From: Luteolibacter sp. Y139
Lineage (GTDB): Bacteria; Verrucomicrobiota; Verrucomicrobiia; Verrucomicrobiales; Akkermansiaceae
Assembly (NCBI RefSeq): GCF_038066715.1
Contig: NZ_JBBUKT010000004.1
Location: 124,001 to 188,000 of the forward strand
Length of the DNA stretch: 64,000 nucleotides
Reading direction: 5' to 3'
Below, one piece after another: positions 26,174-34,283 of the stretch (the first letter of the stretch is position 1; each line of letters opens with the position of its first letter). A program made the translations under genes and the position numbers. Below the pieces are notes generated by a model. That model was not told the DNA's origin, ran no database searches, and was given only the letters and a program-made list of their open reading frames with translations.

Positions 26174-26866
26174 ATGCCTGCAAAGCCGCCGCTCCGAGCC
26201 GATTCGATTTTATGTCTCCGGTCGTCGTGGCGATCCGTAGTGCGAGGTGCTGCGTGGGGTGCTTTGGGTCTGCTGGGTTCGTGTGCCGCTCCTGTGAAGT
26301 CGGCACCGGCGGAGCAGTCAAAGCCACCCTCTCCCGCGCCGGAGGTGGTGAAAAAGCCCGCGAAGCCGAAGGTCGCCAAGCCCGGGGATGCGGGGCCGCT
26401 TCTCGCGGCATTGAACCATTTCCGCTCCCTTCCCGATCTGCCGGGACCCAAGGATGACGGGGTGTTGCTGGTCGAAAAGTATTACGGGGGAAAGTCGGGC
26501 TTCCTCTCCGCAGACCAGCTCAGGAGTGAGCTGTCTGAAGAAGGCTGGACGATTCCCGAGGAGGCACGCGCAGACCTGGAGCGGCGTGCGCGGGGTGAGG
26601 GCCGTGTGTCCTTTGCGAAACTTCCGCCGACCCTGCAGCTGTTCGAATTCACGGAGGAGGACACTTATTTCCAGTTCAGGAACCGTCACCCCGGGACATG
26701 CGCCTGGGTGTCCATGTGGCGGCCGGGTTTCACGAAGGATGGCAGGCAGGCGGTGGTGCGATTCATGTTCGGGCCGACTCCCCATGGCGCGGCTGCCACC
26801 TATCTGCTGGAGCGGCGCGACGACGGGTGGCATGTGGTTCACCACTCCCTCAGCTATTTCGCCTGA
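26174..26866 (+). CDS. putative lipoprotein, hypothetical
   Basis: Up to 230 residues. The hydrophobic stretch GAAWGALGLLGSC ends in a lipobox (LGSC), so the mature protein is probably lipid-anchored. An in-frame GTG at 26240 would give a more normal signal peptide (MRGAAWGALGLLGSC) than the ATG at 26174; I give the longer form. A Pro/Lys/Ala-rich linker (~40 residues) follows, then a globular part with DGVLLVEKYYGGKSGFLSAD and C-terminal beta strands (WVSMWRPGFTKDGRQAVVRF, GWHVVHHSLSYFA). No family recognised. It is divergent from the GspG-domain gene and converges with the U32 gene. Confidence 0.65.
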   Translation: MPAKPPLRADSILCLRSSWRSVVRGAAWGALGLLGSCAAPVKSAPAEQSKPPSPAPEVVKKPAKPKVAKPGDAGPLLAALNHFRSLPDLPGPKDDGVLLVEKYYGGKSGFLSADQLRSELSEEGWTIPEEARADLERRARGEGRVSFAKLPPTLQLFEFTEEDTYFQFRNRHPGTCAWVSMWRPGFTKDGRQAVVRFMFGPTPHGAAATYLLERRDDGWHVVHHSLSYFA

Positions 26867-26884
26867 GCCGGAGAGAGTCCGTGG

Positions 26885-29338
26885 TCAGACGAGTGTGCCT
26901 TCGGTGACGCCGAGTTTTTCGAAGGCCTTCACGTTATCGAGCAGCGTGGCGGCATCGGTGCGGCCGGAGAGGAGGTCCTGGTAGGCGGAGATGGTGCGGA
27001 GGGCACCGAGGTCGTCTTCGTCGAGGAGTTCGATGCGGAACTTCGCGAGGCCCGTGGTACGAAGGTCATCGTAGAAGCGGGCGCCGGTCTGGGCGCGGCC
27101 ATTGAAGAGGGTATTGCGGCAGCCGACGTCTGCCATGAGGCGGTGCTTCTGGCCGACGCGGTCGCGGAGGTGGACGACGTGGCTTTCGCAGGGGCGGCCG
27201 CAGTCCTTGTAGGTGGTGCCCTTGCTGAGGAAGGTGCAGAAGACGCAGTGCTCCATATGGAACATCGGCATGTGCTGGTGGAGCGTGAGCTCGAACCACT
27301 CGGGCGGTGCGCCGTGGAGGAGGTCCATCACCTGGCCGATATTGAGGTCGTAGGAGATCGTCAGCGTGTCGAGGTTCGCGGCGTGCTTGAGCAGCTTCGC
27401 GGTGATGGGGTTGGCGACATTGAGCGAGAAGTCGCCGATTTTCTGGAGGTCGCTACGATCCTTGTAGTAGTCGAGCGCGGCGAGGTTGCGGAGGAGGACG
27501 CCGTCGGGTTCGGCGCGCTCGATGAGTTTGAGGTAGCCATTTTCTCCCGGCTTGAGGATGCGCGGGGTGGCGAGGGAGATCGAGGAAGTCGCAGATGACT
27601 TGAGAGCGACGGCTTCCTTGTAGCGGCGCGGGTCCTCGAAGTCGCAGTAGATGGTGGCGATGCCGGAATCGAGGGCAGCCTCGACTTGGGGGAGGCTGCG
27701 GCAAAGGACGGAGAGTTGCGGGTTGCTGGCGTCGGATCGTGGGTTCGAAGCCGGCAACAAATCGCGGACCGTGATGGTGGAGCGTGGGGCTTCGGGTTGG
27801 GTGCCGGTTTCCCGGGCATCCAAGGCATCGACGAGTTCGCGGCGGAGTCGATTGAGTTCGGAGAGGGCGAGGTGGCAGTTGCCTTCGAGCTGGCAATCGA
27901 GGGAGGCGAGTTCGTAGGGGGTGTCGCCGAGACGGCCGAATTGGGCGATGAGGGTTTCCTGGGAGAGCGGGCGCTTGGATGCGGGTTCGAGCGGCATTTC
28001 GCTGATCGCTTCACAGTCGCCGCTCGTCACCTTGAGCGGCTCGCCGGGTTTGCCGGTGATGGTGAGATGGAGAGGCGTCTTTTTTTCGCTGAGCTTGGCG
28101 TTTTGCCAGAAGCGGCGGATGTCGGACTCGAGCTTTTCGTCGGAGGTCTTGTAGAGCGTTTGGCCCGGCCGGAGGCGGGTGAAATTGATGCCGCTGAAGG
28201 TGCGGTGGAAGACGATGCGCGGGCCTTCGATTTTCCAGATCTTGGCGCCTTGTTCGAGGTCGCGGTTTTCACCGGCATCGAAGACGACGCCGTCGCCGGG
28301 CTTGAGGGGGATGGCGGTGCGGTCGGTGAGTTCGATCCAGGTGCCGCCGCAGGCTGAGATGGTGCCGAGGAGTGGGCCGCGCTTTTTGCCGAAACGGCCG
28401 TGGGTGAGCAGGGGATGATTGGTGCCGCCGAGCCAGCCGGTTGTTAGGCCGCGGGAGAAGGTCATTTCCAACTCGTAGCGGTCGTCGCTGGAGATGGGAG
28501 ATGGCAGATCGGAGATGGTAGATGAAAGGCAGGCATCGAGGGCCTTGCGATAGACGCGGGTGACGGCGGCGACGTACTCGGGTGTCTTGAGTCGGCCTTC
28601 GATCTTGAAGGACTTCACGCCGGCTTTGACGAGATCGGGGATGAGATCGACGGCGGCGAGGTCCTGCGGGCTGAGCAGGTAGCGGACTTCGCCGAGTTCG
28701 CGCCGTTCGCCATCGACTTCGATCTCGTAGGGCATGCGGCAGGCTTGGGCGCATTCGCCGCGGTTGGCGGAGCGTTGGCCGAGTGACTCGCTGGTGAGGC
28801 ATTGGCCGGAGTAGGCGACGCAGAGGGCGCCGTGGACGAAGACCTCGAGAGGAGTGGAGGGTGAGCCGCCGAAGCGCTCGATTTCCTTTACGGAGAGTTC
28901 GCGGGCGAGAACGGCGCGTTCGAGGGGGAAGAGGGATTCGATGAAGCGCAGTCCCTCGGGCGAGGTGATGGTCATCTGGGTCGAGGCGTGGAGCTCGACC
29001 TTTGGCGCGATCTCGCGGGCCATCTTGGCGAGGCCGAGGTCCTGGATGATGAGGGCATCTACACCGGCATCGGCGATGAGGCGGAGCTGGCGTTCCGCGG
29101 CTTCGAGCTCGCCGGTGAAGATGAGGGTGTTCATCGCGATGAAACCCTTCACGCCGTGCTTGTGGAGGAAGGCCATCAGCTCGGGGAGGTCTTCCTCGGT
29201 GAAATTGTCGGCGCGGAGGCGTGCGTTGAACTTGGGCAGGCCGAAGTAGATCGCATCCGCCCCGGCGGCCACGGCGGCGCGGGCGCAGTCCCAATTGCCG
29301 GCGGGGCTGAGGAGTTCGGGCGTCAAATCGGCGTGCAT
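26885..29338 (-). CDS. U32 peptidase-family protein (RlhA/TrhP-type RNA hydroxylase relative)
   Basis: 817 residues. The N-terminal TIM-barrel-like part (ELLSPAGNWDCARAAVAAGA) and the U32 signature EVFVHGALCVAYSGQCLTS, followed by ANRGECAQACRMPYEI with clustered cysteines, place it in family U32. A DUF3656-like insert follows (DGVVFDAGENRDLEQGAKIW). Despite the peptidase name, characterised members RlhA and TrhP hydroxylate rRNA or tRNA using prephenate and an Fe-S cluster. The C-terminal ~250 residues form a second barrel-like part with Cys pairs HMEHCVFCTF and YKDCGRPC, absent from shorter members. Substrate RNA is not determinable. It stands alone on its strand. Confidence 0.85.
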   Translation of the reverse strand: MHADLTPELLSPAGNWDCARAAVAAGADAIYFGLPKFNARLRADNFTEEDLPELMAFLHKHGVKGFIAMNTLIFTGELEAAERQLRLIADAGVDALIIQDLGLAKMAREIAPKVELHASTQMTITSPEGLRFIESLFPLERAVLARELSVKEIERFGGSPSTPLEVFVHGALCVAYSGQCLTSESLGQRSANRGECAQACRMPYEIEVDGERRELGEVRYLLSPQDLAAVDLIPDLVKAGVKSFKIEGRLKTPEYVAAVTRVYRKALDACLSSTISDLPSPISSDDRYELEMTFSRGLTTGWLGGTNHPLLTHGRFGKKRGPLLGTISACGGTWIELTDRTAIPLKPGDGVVFDAGENRDLEQGAKIWKIEGPRIVFHRTFSGINFTRLRPGQTLYKTSDEKLESDIRRFWQNAKLSEKKTPLHLTITGKPGEPLKVTSGDCEAISEMPLEPASKRPLSQETLIAQFGRLGDTPYELASLDCQLEGNCHLALSELNRLRRELVDALDARETGTQPEAPRSTITVRDLLPASNPRSDASNPQLSVLCRSLPQVEAALDSGIATIYCDFEDPRRYKEAVALKSSATSSISLATPRILKPGENGYLKLIERAEPDGVLLRNLAALDYYKDRSDLQKIGDFSLNVANPITAKLLKHAANLDTLTISYDLNIGQVMDLLHGAPPEWFELTLHQHMPMFHMEHCVFCTFLSKGTTYKDCGRPCESHVVHLRDRVGQKHRLMADVGCRNTLFNGRAQTGARFYDDLRTTGLAKFRIELLDEDDLGALRTISAYQDLLSGRTDAATLLDNVKAFEKLGVTEGTLV

Positions 29339-29509
29339 GGGGGACCGATGCCACGGATTTGCGGGCTTGGGAAGGGTTGTGCGGGGTGTGGGAGCCTAAC
29401 GGGGGAAGATGATCGACAACGAAACGAACGAAAATGGCGAAATTGGAGAGGCAGAAGAAGGGGAGGCAATTTGGCGGGTGGAGGGTTTTTCTACCGGTGA
29501 AGTCTTCTC

Positions 29510-29899
29510 ATGAGAATCGTCGGCGCATTTGTCCTCATGGGTGCCTTGGCACTGGTATGGTTCATGACTTTGGGTCGACCTGAGGGAGCGAAGCTCGCAT
29601 ACGCGCCTCCTGATAGCGCGGTAATTTCAAACACTCTCAAGGCCTACGTCATCAACGCGGGGCGGCTTCCCTCGACGGAGCAAGGGCTGATGGCGTTGGT
29701 GGAAGAGCCGAAGACCGGCCCCAAGCCCAGACGTTGGACTCAACTCATGAAGAGGCTTCCCACGGACCCATGGGGAAATCCCTATCGCTACCGCCTTCTT
29801 TCGGAGGAAAGGGGAAAGCGGAGCTTTGAGCTTAGCAGTGCCGGCAAGGATGGAATCCTCCAGACCGAAGACGATTGGGCGAAGGAGATTGATTGGTAG
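29510..29899 (+). CDS. small membrane-anchored GspG-domain protein
   Basis: 129 residues. The N-terminal hydrophobic segment (IVGAFVLMGALALVWFMTL) could be a signal anchor but lacks the prepilin peptidase motif. The rest matches the GspG globular domain: LKAYVINAGRLPSTEQGLMA, KTGPKPRRWTQLMKRLPTDPW, GNPYRYRL, LSSAGKDGILQTEDD. It is too short for the long pilin helix plus domain of real pseudopilins. A close paralogue starts 61 bp after its stop, so this is a tandem duplication. Confidence 0.75.
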   Translation: MRIVGAFVLMGALALVWFMTLGRPEGAKLAYAPPDSAVISNTLKAYVINAGRLPSTEQGLMALVEEPKTGPKPRRWTQLMKRLPTDPWGNPYRYRLLSEERGKRSFELSSAGKDGILQTEDDWAKEIDW

Positions 29900-29960
29900 C
29901 GATGATGCGCAGGCAAGAACGGAGTCGGGCGGGTTTTCGTCGTGGAAGGAGCTTCGACTG

Positions 29961-30434
29961 ATGAGGAAGTCCACATTCTATGGTTTGGCTGCGTTCAGTG
30001 GTGTGTGCGCGATGGTCTGTGCCTATGTGGCAAGGGAGAGGTTCTTCGCGGTCGGTAGCTGCCACTGCAGTCGCGTGGATATGGACTTCCTGGCGATTGG
30101 GAATGCCCTCAAGAGCTACCAGATCAACGCAGGACAGCCGCCCACCACCGCCCAAGGATTGGCCGCTCTTGTCAGCGTGCCTACTTCAGGACCCAAGCCA
30201 AAGCGCTGGGTTCAAATCATGAAGAAGCTGCCTCGTGATGCTTGGCTGAATCCGTATCGCTACTCGCTGCTGTCTCCGAAAGAATATGAATGGCGCTGGG
30301 AGCTTCGTAGTGCGGGGCCGGATGGTGTTTTCGGCAGCAGCGATGACCAAGCGATCGAAGAGGAGTCAGGAAGGATGATGGCATCGATCCCGGAAGCGCC
30401 GGAAGCGGGATCGAACTCACGTCCTTCGTATTGA
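29961..30434 (+). CDS. small membrane-anchored GspG-domain protein (tandem paralogue)
   Basis: 157 residues from ATG 29961 (AAGGAG 9 nt upstream). N-terminal hydrophobic segment (FYGLAAFSGVCAMVCAYVA), then LAIGNALKSYQINAGQPPTT, AQGLAALVSVP, KRWVQIMKKLPRDAWLNPYR and LRSAGPDGVFGSSDD, the GspG globular domain again without a prepilin leader. Compared with its neighbour at 29510, DPWG has become DAWL and the C-terminus is longer (SIPEAPEAGSNSRPSY). No other type II secretion gene is nearby. Confidence 0.75.
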   Translation: MRKSTFYGLAAFSGVCAMVCAYVARERFFAVGSCHCSRVDMDFLAIGNALKSYQINAGQPPTTAQGLAALVSVPTSGPKPKRWVQIMKKLPRDAWLNPYRYSLLSPKEYEWRWELRSAGPDGVFGSSDDQAIEEESGRMMASIPEAPEAGSNSRPSY

Positions 30435-30498
30435 ACGATTGAAGAACGCCTCCATCCCGCTAGCCTCGCCCCATGACTTCCGGACAATTCCTCACCGC

Positions 30499-30888
30499 AT
30501 GAGCGAGGCGGTGCGTGTGGACAAGTGGCTGTGGGCGGTGCGGCTTTTCAAGACCCGTAGTCAGGCGGCGAAGGCTTGCGAGGCGAGCCGGGTAAAGTGT
30601 GGGGAGAAGATCCTGAAGCCATCGTCGGAGTTGAAGGGGGGCGAGTTGCTGGAGCTGCCATGGTCGGAAGGCCCGGGAACGCGGACGGTGCGGGTGCTTG
30701 GTCTGATCGAGAAGCGGGTGGGGGCGCCGGAGGCACGGCTGGCGTGTGAGGAAATCACGCCGCCGGAGGTGATCGAGCAGCGGAAGATTTGGACGGAGAG
30801 CCGGATGCATCGCCTGGTAGGCGATCAAGGGCGGCCGACGAAGAAGAACCGGCGCGAGATCGAGAAGAACCGTGGGTTCTTCGAATGA
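30499..30888 (+). CDS. hslR: S4-domain RNA-binding protein, Hsp15-like
   Basis: 129 residues from ATG 30499. The S4 fold is clear at the N-terminus (VRVDKWLWAVRLFKTRSQAA, KACEASRVKCGEKILKPSSE), followed by a basic tail ending GRPTKKNRREIEKNRGF. In E. coli Hsp15 binds stalled 50S subunits that carry nascent peptidyl-tRNA and recycles them. Length and tail match that family. It starts 64 bp after the GspG-domain gene. Confidence 0.88.
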   Translation: MSEAVRVDKWLWAVRLFKTRSQAAKACEASRVKCGEKILKPSSELKGGELLELPWSEGPGTRTVRVLGLIEKRVGAPEARLACEEITPPEVIEQRKIWTESRMHRLVGDQGRPTKKNRREIEKNRGFFE

Positions 30889-30969
30889 GCGACAAAACCG
30901 CAGGCTAATGCGGTTTGATTGATATTTCGTTTTGACGAAATACTGCGGGATTTCTACGGTAACGGAGAG

Positions 30970-31623
30970 ATGAAGTGCCCCCGCTGCGTGCAAGTGATCC
31001 ACCGTGGGGCGGGTCTGTGCCCGCACTGCGGATTTGGCATCGCGGAAATGGATGCGCGGCATGGGAAGGATAATGTCTCGCTGCGCCGGCTGGCGGATGT
31101 CGCGGGCCTGATGCGCAGCCGTGAGCGCGGCAAGGTGCAGTCGGCGCTCGATGGATTTTCCCGGCGCTTCCCGCAGTTGTTTTTCGCGGTGTACACCGGC
31201 TCGGCGCAGGGCGGGGGAAATCTGCGGCAGTTCGGATTCTGGCTTTTGAATCGCGCAGCCTTCGAGGACGTGCCGGTGGACCGTCCGAATGAGGCGGGCA
31301 TCCTGCTGGTGATCGATCCCGAATCAAAGTCGGCGACGCTGACCTGGGGCTATCATCTCGATCCCTTTTTGACGGAGGAGGATACCTTCGTCTGCCTGAG
31401 CCGCGCGCACGCCTATTTCATCGAAGGACGCTTTGCGGATGGAACCGTGGTGCTTGCCGAGCAGCTGGGGAAAATCCTGCGCAAGCGAGCTGCCCAGGCA
31501 CGTCGTGATCCGGAGAAATTCGAGCGCAAGGTGGCACCGCCGCCGCGCACCGGGGAGATCGCGCGGAGAATCCGCGAGGGACATCGGCAGATGCCGGTGA
31601 AATCGACGGAGGTGATTCCGTGA
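30970..31623 (+). CDS. TPM-domain protein with N-terminal zinc ribbon
   Basis: 217 residues from ATG 30970 (an upstream in-frame start at 30919 is possible). The N-terminus MKCPRCVQVIHRGAGLCPHC has two CxxC pairs (Cys 3, 6, 17, 20), a zinc ribbon. The middle matches the TPM (TLP18.3/Psb32/MOLO-1) fold: SRRFPQLFFAVYTGS, GFWLLNRAAF, AGILLVIDPESKSATLTWGY, FIEGRFADGTVVLAEQLGKI. TPM domains are usually exported, so a cytoplasmic zinc-ribbon form is unusual. The C-terminus is basic and probably disordered. The gene is coupled (4-bp overlap) to the membrane protein gene that follows. Confidence 0.75.
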   Translation: MKCPRCVQVIHRGAGLCPHCGFGIAEMDARHGKDNVSLRRLADVAGLMRSRERGKVQSALDGFSRRFPQLFFAVYTGSAQGGGNLRQFGFWLLNRAAFEDVPVDRPNEAGILLVIDPESKSATLTWGYHLDPFLTEEDTFVCLSRAHAYFIEGRFADGTVVLAEQLGKILRKRAAQARRDPEKFERKVAPPPRTGEIARRIREGHRQMPVKSTEVIP

Positions 31624-32630
31624 AGATGAAGAGCCTGGTTTGGATGCTCTCGGCCGGATTGGCTGCGGGCGCGGTGAAGGCACCGCTGCCGGAGTGGAGC
31701 CCCGCCGACAAGACGGCGCTGGAAAAAGGCGAACTGGTGCCGGGGCTGGCGCTGCTGCGACAGGATCCCGCGGAGGAACAGGCCGGCGCGAAAGTGCCCC
31801 AGCCGACGCCGGAGGAGCTGGTGGAGAAGGAAAAGGCCTCGCCGGATGTGCCGGAGAAGTACTGGGATGCTTACTTCGGCGAGCGGCCCACGTCATTCCT
31901 CGTCGATCCCCAGGGACTGCTGGGCACGAAGGACACGCGGGACCGTGAGAGCTTCCTGAAGTACCACTCGGGTGACTCGCACGTGGACCTGTTCGTTTAC
32001 CTTTTCGACGGTCACCAATCGATCCCCTCGGAAGTGCGCGAGGAGGAAATCGTGGAGCGGTTCTTTTCCGAAGGGAAGCCGGCGGTAGTGGTCTACTACT
32101 ACCTCGGCGCGCCGCAGAAATCGGACATCTACGTGAGCCCGCAGCTCAGTGACGCGGTGTCCGCGGCGGAGCAGCGGCGGGCGCTGACGAGCTCGGTGGA
32201 AGAGGCCTTGGAAAAGCCGGACTCGATGGCGCAGTTCGAGGCATTCTGCGTGCAGCTTTCGATCCGCATTTTCTGGATGGAGAAGGCCGCCGGTCTGGTG
32301 ACCGAGGAGGCGACGCCGGCACCACTGCCGCGTCGTTCGAAGTCCCATGAGGCAGAGAAGAAGGAATCCCCGGAAATCGTGCTCCGCGCCAAGGAGTTGG
32401 GGGCTCAATATGGGCCGCCCGCGGGGATCATGGCGGGTGCGATTCTGACGGTGGTCGCGGGGCTGGCGCTGGTGCGGAGCCGCGCGCGGCATCGTTTCCC
32501 GGTGTTTGAAGTCGCGCCGCGGATGGGTGGTGCCCACGCGGCGGGGATCGGGGCGGTGATTTCTTTTGGAAGCACCACCCAGTCTCCGTCCTCGCAGCGG
32601 AATGACGTGCCGGACTACCTCGGACTCTGA
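31620..32630 (+). CDS. membrane protein encoded with the TPM protein
   Basis: 336 residues from GTG 31620, which overlaps the preceding stop (GTGA); ATG 31626 is an alternative. A signal peptide is likely (SLVWMLSAGLAAGAVKA). A ~220-residue alpha/beta region follows (SHVDLFVYLFDGHQSIPSEV, KPAVVVYYYLGAPQKSDIYV), then one membrane helix (GIMAGAILTVVAGLALV) and a short basic tail ending VPDYLGL. The FFSEGKPAVVVYYYLG region looks like a distant TPM-like fold. Probably forms an envelope complex with the TPM protein; function unknown. Confidence 0.65.
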   Translation: MKMKSLVWMLSAGLAAGAVKAPLPEWSPADKTALEKGELVPGLALLRQDPAEEQAGAKVPQPTPEELVEKEKASPDVPEKYWDAYFGERPTSFLVDPQGLLGTKDTRDRESFLKYHSGDSHVDLFVYLFDGHQSIPSEVREEEIVERFFSEGKPAVVVYYYLGAPQKSDIYVSPQLSDAVSAAEQRRALTSSVEEALEKPDSMAQFEAFCVQLSIRIFWMEKAAGLVTEEATPAPLPRRSKSHEAEKKESPEIVLRAKELGAQYGPPAGIMAGAILTVVAGLALVRSRARHRFPVFEVAPRMGGAHAAGIGAVISFGSTTQSPSSQRNDVPDYLGL

Positions 32631-32634
32631 GGCG

Positions 32635-33267
32635 ATGACTGACTGGGACGAGCGCTGGCGACAGGGCGACACGCCGTGGGACAAGGGCTACGCCGCGCCG
32701 CCGCTCAGCGAGTATCTGGAATCCGGCGCCACGGAGCTGCACCGCGCCCGGCGGGTGCTGGTGCCGGGCTGCGGTAGCGGGCATGACGTGCGCGAACTTT
32801 CGAGCCGTGGAATCGGGGCGACGGGCCTGGATCTCTCGGCGGCGGCCGTGGAGCGGGCCCGCAGCGAAACTCCGGCCGGTCGCGAGGACTACGTGGACGG
32901 CGATCTCTTCGATGCGGAATGGCGGATCGGGCGTGAATTCGACGCGGTGTGGGAGCACACGTGTTTCTGCGCAATCGATCCCTCGATGCGCCCGGCGTAT
33001 GCCAAGGCGATGGCGGAAATCCTGCCGACGGGCGGGCATCTGGTCGGCGTGTTTTTCCTGACGCCGCGGGACCCCGGCGATCCCGGGGAAGGCCCGCCGT
33101 TTGGGGCTTCCCGGGAGGAAATCGAGGCCCTGTTTGCCCCGTGGTTCGTGCTGAAAAGCGGGCGGGTGCCGGATCGGGCCTATCCCGGCAGGGAAGGACG
33201 GGAATGGCTGGCGGTGTTAGAGCGCCGCGCGAACCCCGGAGTTGCGGAGGCGGCTCCTTCTGTATAA
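32635..33267 (+). CDS. SAM-dependent methyltransferase, TPMT-like
   Basis: 210 residues from ATG 32635. N-terminal WDERWRQGDTPWDKG and PLSEYL are hallmarks of the thiopurine methyltransferase superfamily. The SAM motif I is VLVPGCGSGHDVRELSSRG, with GLDLSAAAVERAR after it. The motif WEHTCFCAIDPSMRPAYAKA in the middle is also typical. Family members methylate thiols, selenium, tellurite or thiocyanate; the substrate here cannot be told. It begins 4 nt after the stop of the membrane protein gene. Confidence 0.88.
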   Translation: MTDWDERWRQGDTPWDKGYAAPPLSEYLESGATELHRARRVLVPGCGSGHDVRELSSRGIGATGLDLSAAAVERARSETPAGREDYVDGDLFDAEWRIGREFDAVWEHTCFCAIDPSMRPAYAKAMAEILPTGGHLVGVFFLTPRDPGDPGEGPPFGASREEIEALFAPWFVLKSGRVPDRAYPGREGREWLAVLERRANPGVAEAAPSV

Positions 33268-33287
33268 GCTGCGAGGTGTTTCCCAGA

Positions 33288-34283
33288 ATGACGGATTACT
33301 CCTCTGGCCTGCTGCTTGGCGCGTTCACCGGTTTGCTGTTGTTGTTTTCAACGCAAGCCGAGGCTGCCCGGCCCTATATCGATGACAAGAAGGCGCCGGA
33401 GAACCGCCATGACCTGGAGGTGATCCAGAAGCATCTGATGGACACCCTGCCTGCGGCTCGCAAGGCGACGGTGTGCATCGACCTCGGCGACGGCTCCGGC
33501 AGCGGGGTGGTGGTGTCCCCGGAAGGGCTGATCCTCACCGCCGCGCACGTGACCGGCGGGGTGGGGAAGGAATTCACCGTGATTTTCGAAGACGGCAAGA
33601 AGGTGAAGGCCGAGTCGATGGGAGTGATTTCCACCACCGACTGCGCGATGGCGCGGATCACCGAGCACGGCACCTGGCCGTATGTGGAGATCGACCGTGA
33701 TGATTCCTCGAAGCTCGGCGACTGGGTGTATTCGCTCGGTCACTCCGGCGGCTTCGACAAGGAGCGCGGCGTGAACGTGCGCCTCGGCCGGCTGGTACAG
33801 GTGAAGGATTCCACGGTGCAGTCGGATTGCTCGCTGATCGGCGGCGATTCAGGCGGCCCGCTATTCGACCTGAATGGCAAGCTGATCGGCATCCATTCAC
33901 GCGTCGGCCAGCGCACGCAGGAGAACATGCACGTGCCGGTGCGCGAGTTCCTGAAGAACTGGGATGCGCTGCAGAAGAGCGAATTCGTCGGCGATGGTCC
34001 CTTCGCGAAGAGGCCGGAAAAAGGGAAGGGATTCCTGGGGATCGGCACCGAGCCGCGGGCCGAGGGCGGCCTGAGCGTGCACAAGGTGGGCCGGGAATCT
34101 CCTGCGGAAAAGGCCGGCCTGAAGGCGGGCGATGTCTTGCTCAAGATGGACGGCGTGGACCTGAAAACGAAGGAACAGTTCCAGGATTTGCTGAAGGAGA
34201 AGGCGCCCGATGACCGGGTGGCCCTCGAACTGCTCCGTGAGGGCAAGACCGAAACTCTCACCCTGCGACTTGGTGAACGCTAA
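33288..34283 (+). CDS. HtrA/DegP-type S1C serine protease with one PDZ domain
   Basis: 331 residues. The start ATG 33288 gives a signal peptide (LLLGAFTGLLLLFSTQAEA). The trypsin-like domain keeps the full triad: His87 in LTAAHVTGG, Asp118 in STTDCAMARI and Ser188 in GGDSGGPLF. One PDZ domain follows (FLGIGTEPRAEGGLSVHKVG, PAEKAGLKAGDVLLKMDGVD). It should act as an envelope quality-control protease. Its stop overlaps the start of a paralogue with a ruined active site (11-bp overlap), so the two are made together and may form hetero-oligomers. Confidence 0.9.
   Translation: MTDYSSGLLLGAFTGLLLLFSTQAEAARPYIDDKKAPENRHDLEVIQKHLMDTLPAARKATVCIDLGDGSGSGVVVSPEGLILTAAHVTGGVGKEFTVIFEDGKKVKAESMGVISTTDCAMARITEHGTWPYVEIDRDDSSKLGDWVYSLGHSGGFDKERGVNVRLGRLVQVKDSTVQSDCSLIGGDSGGPLFDLNGKLIGIHSRVGQRTQENMHVPVREFLKNWDALQKSEFVGDGPFAKRPEKGKGFLGIGTEPRAEGGLSVHKVGRESPAEKAGLKAGDVLLKMDGVDLKTKEQFQDLLKEKAPDDRVALELLREGKTETLTLRLGER

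Noticed and set aside
30385-30445. tRNA-like 3' half on the minus strand (GTGAGTTCGATCCC with a small hairpin before it).
   Set aside because: The T-stem halves do not pair, the anticodon stem has only four pairs, there is no D-arm or CCA end, and the plus strand codes for the end of the GspG-domain gene.
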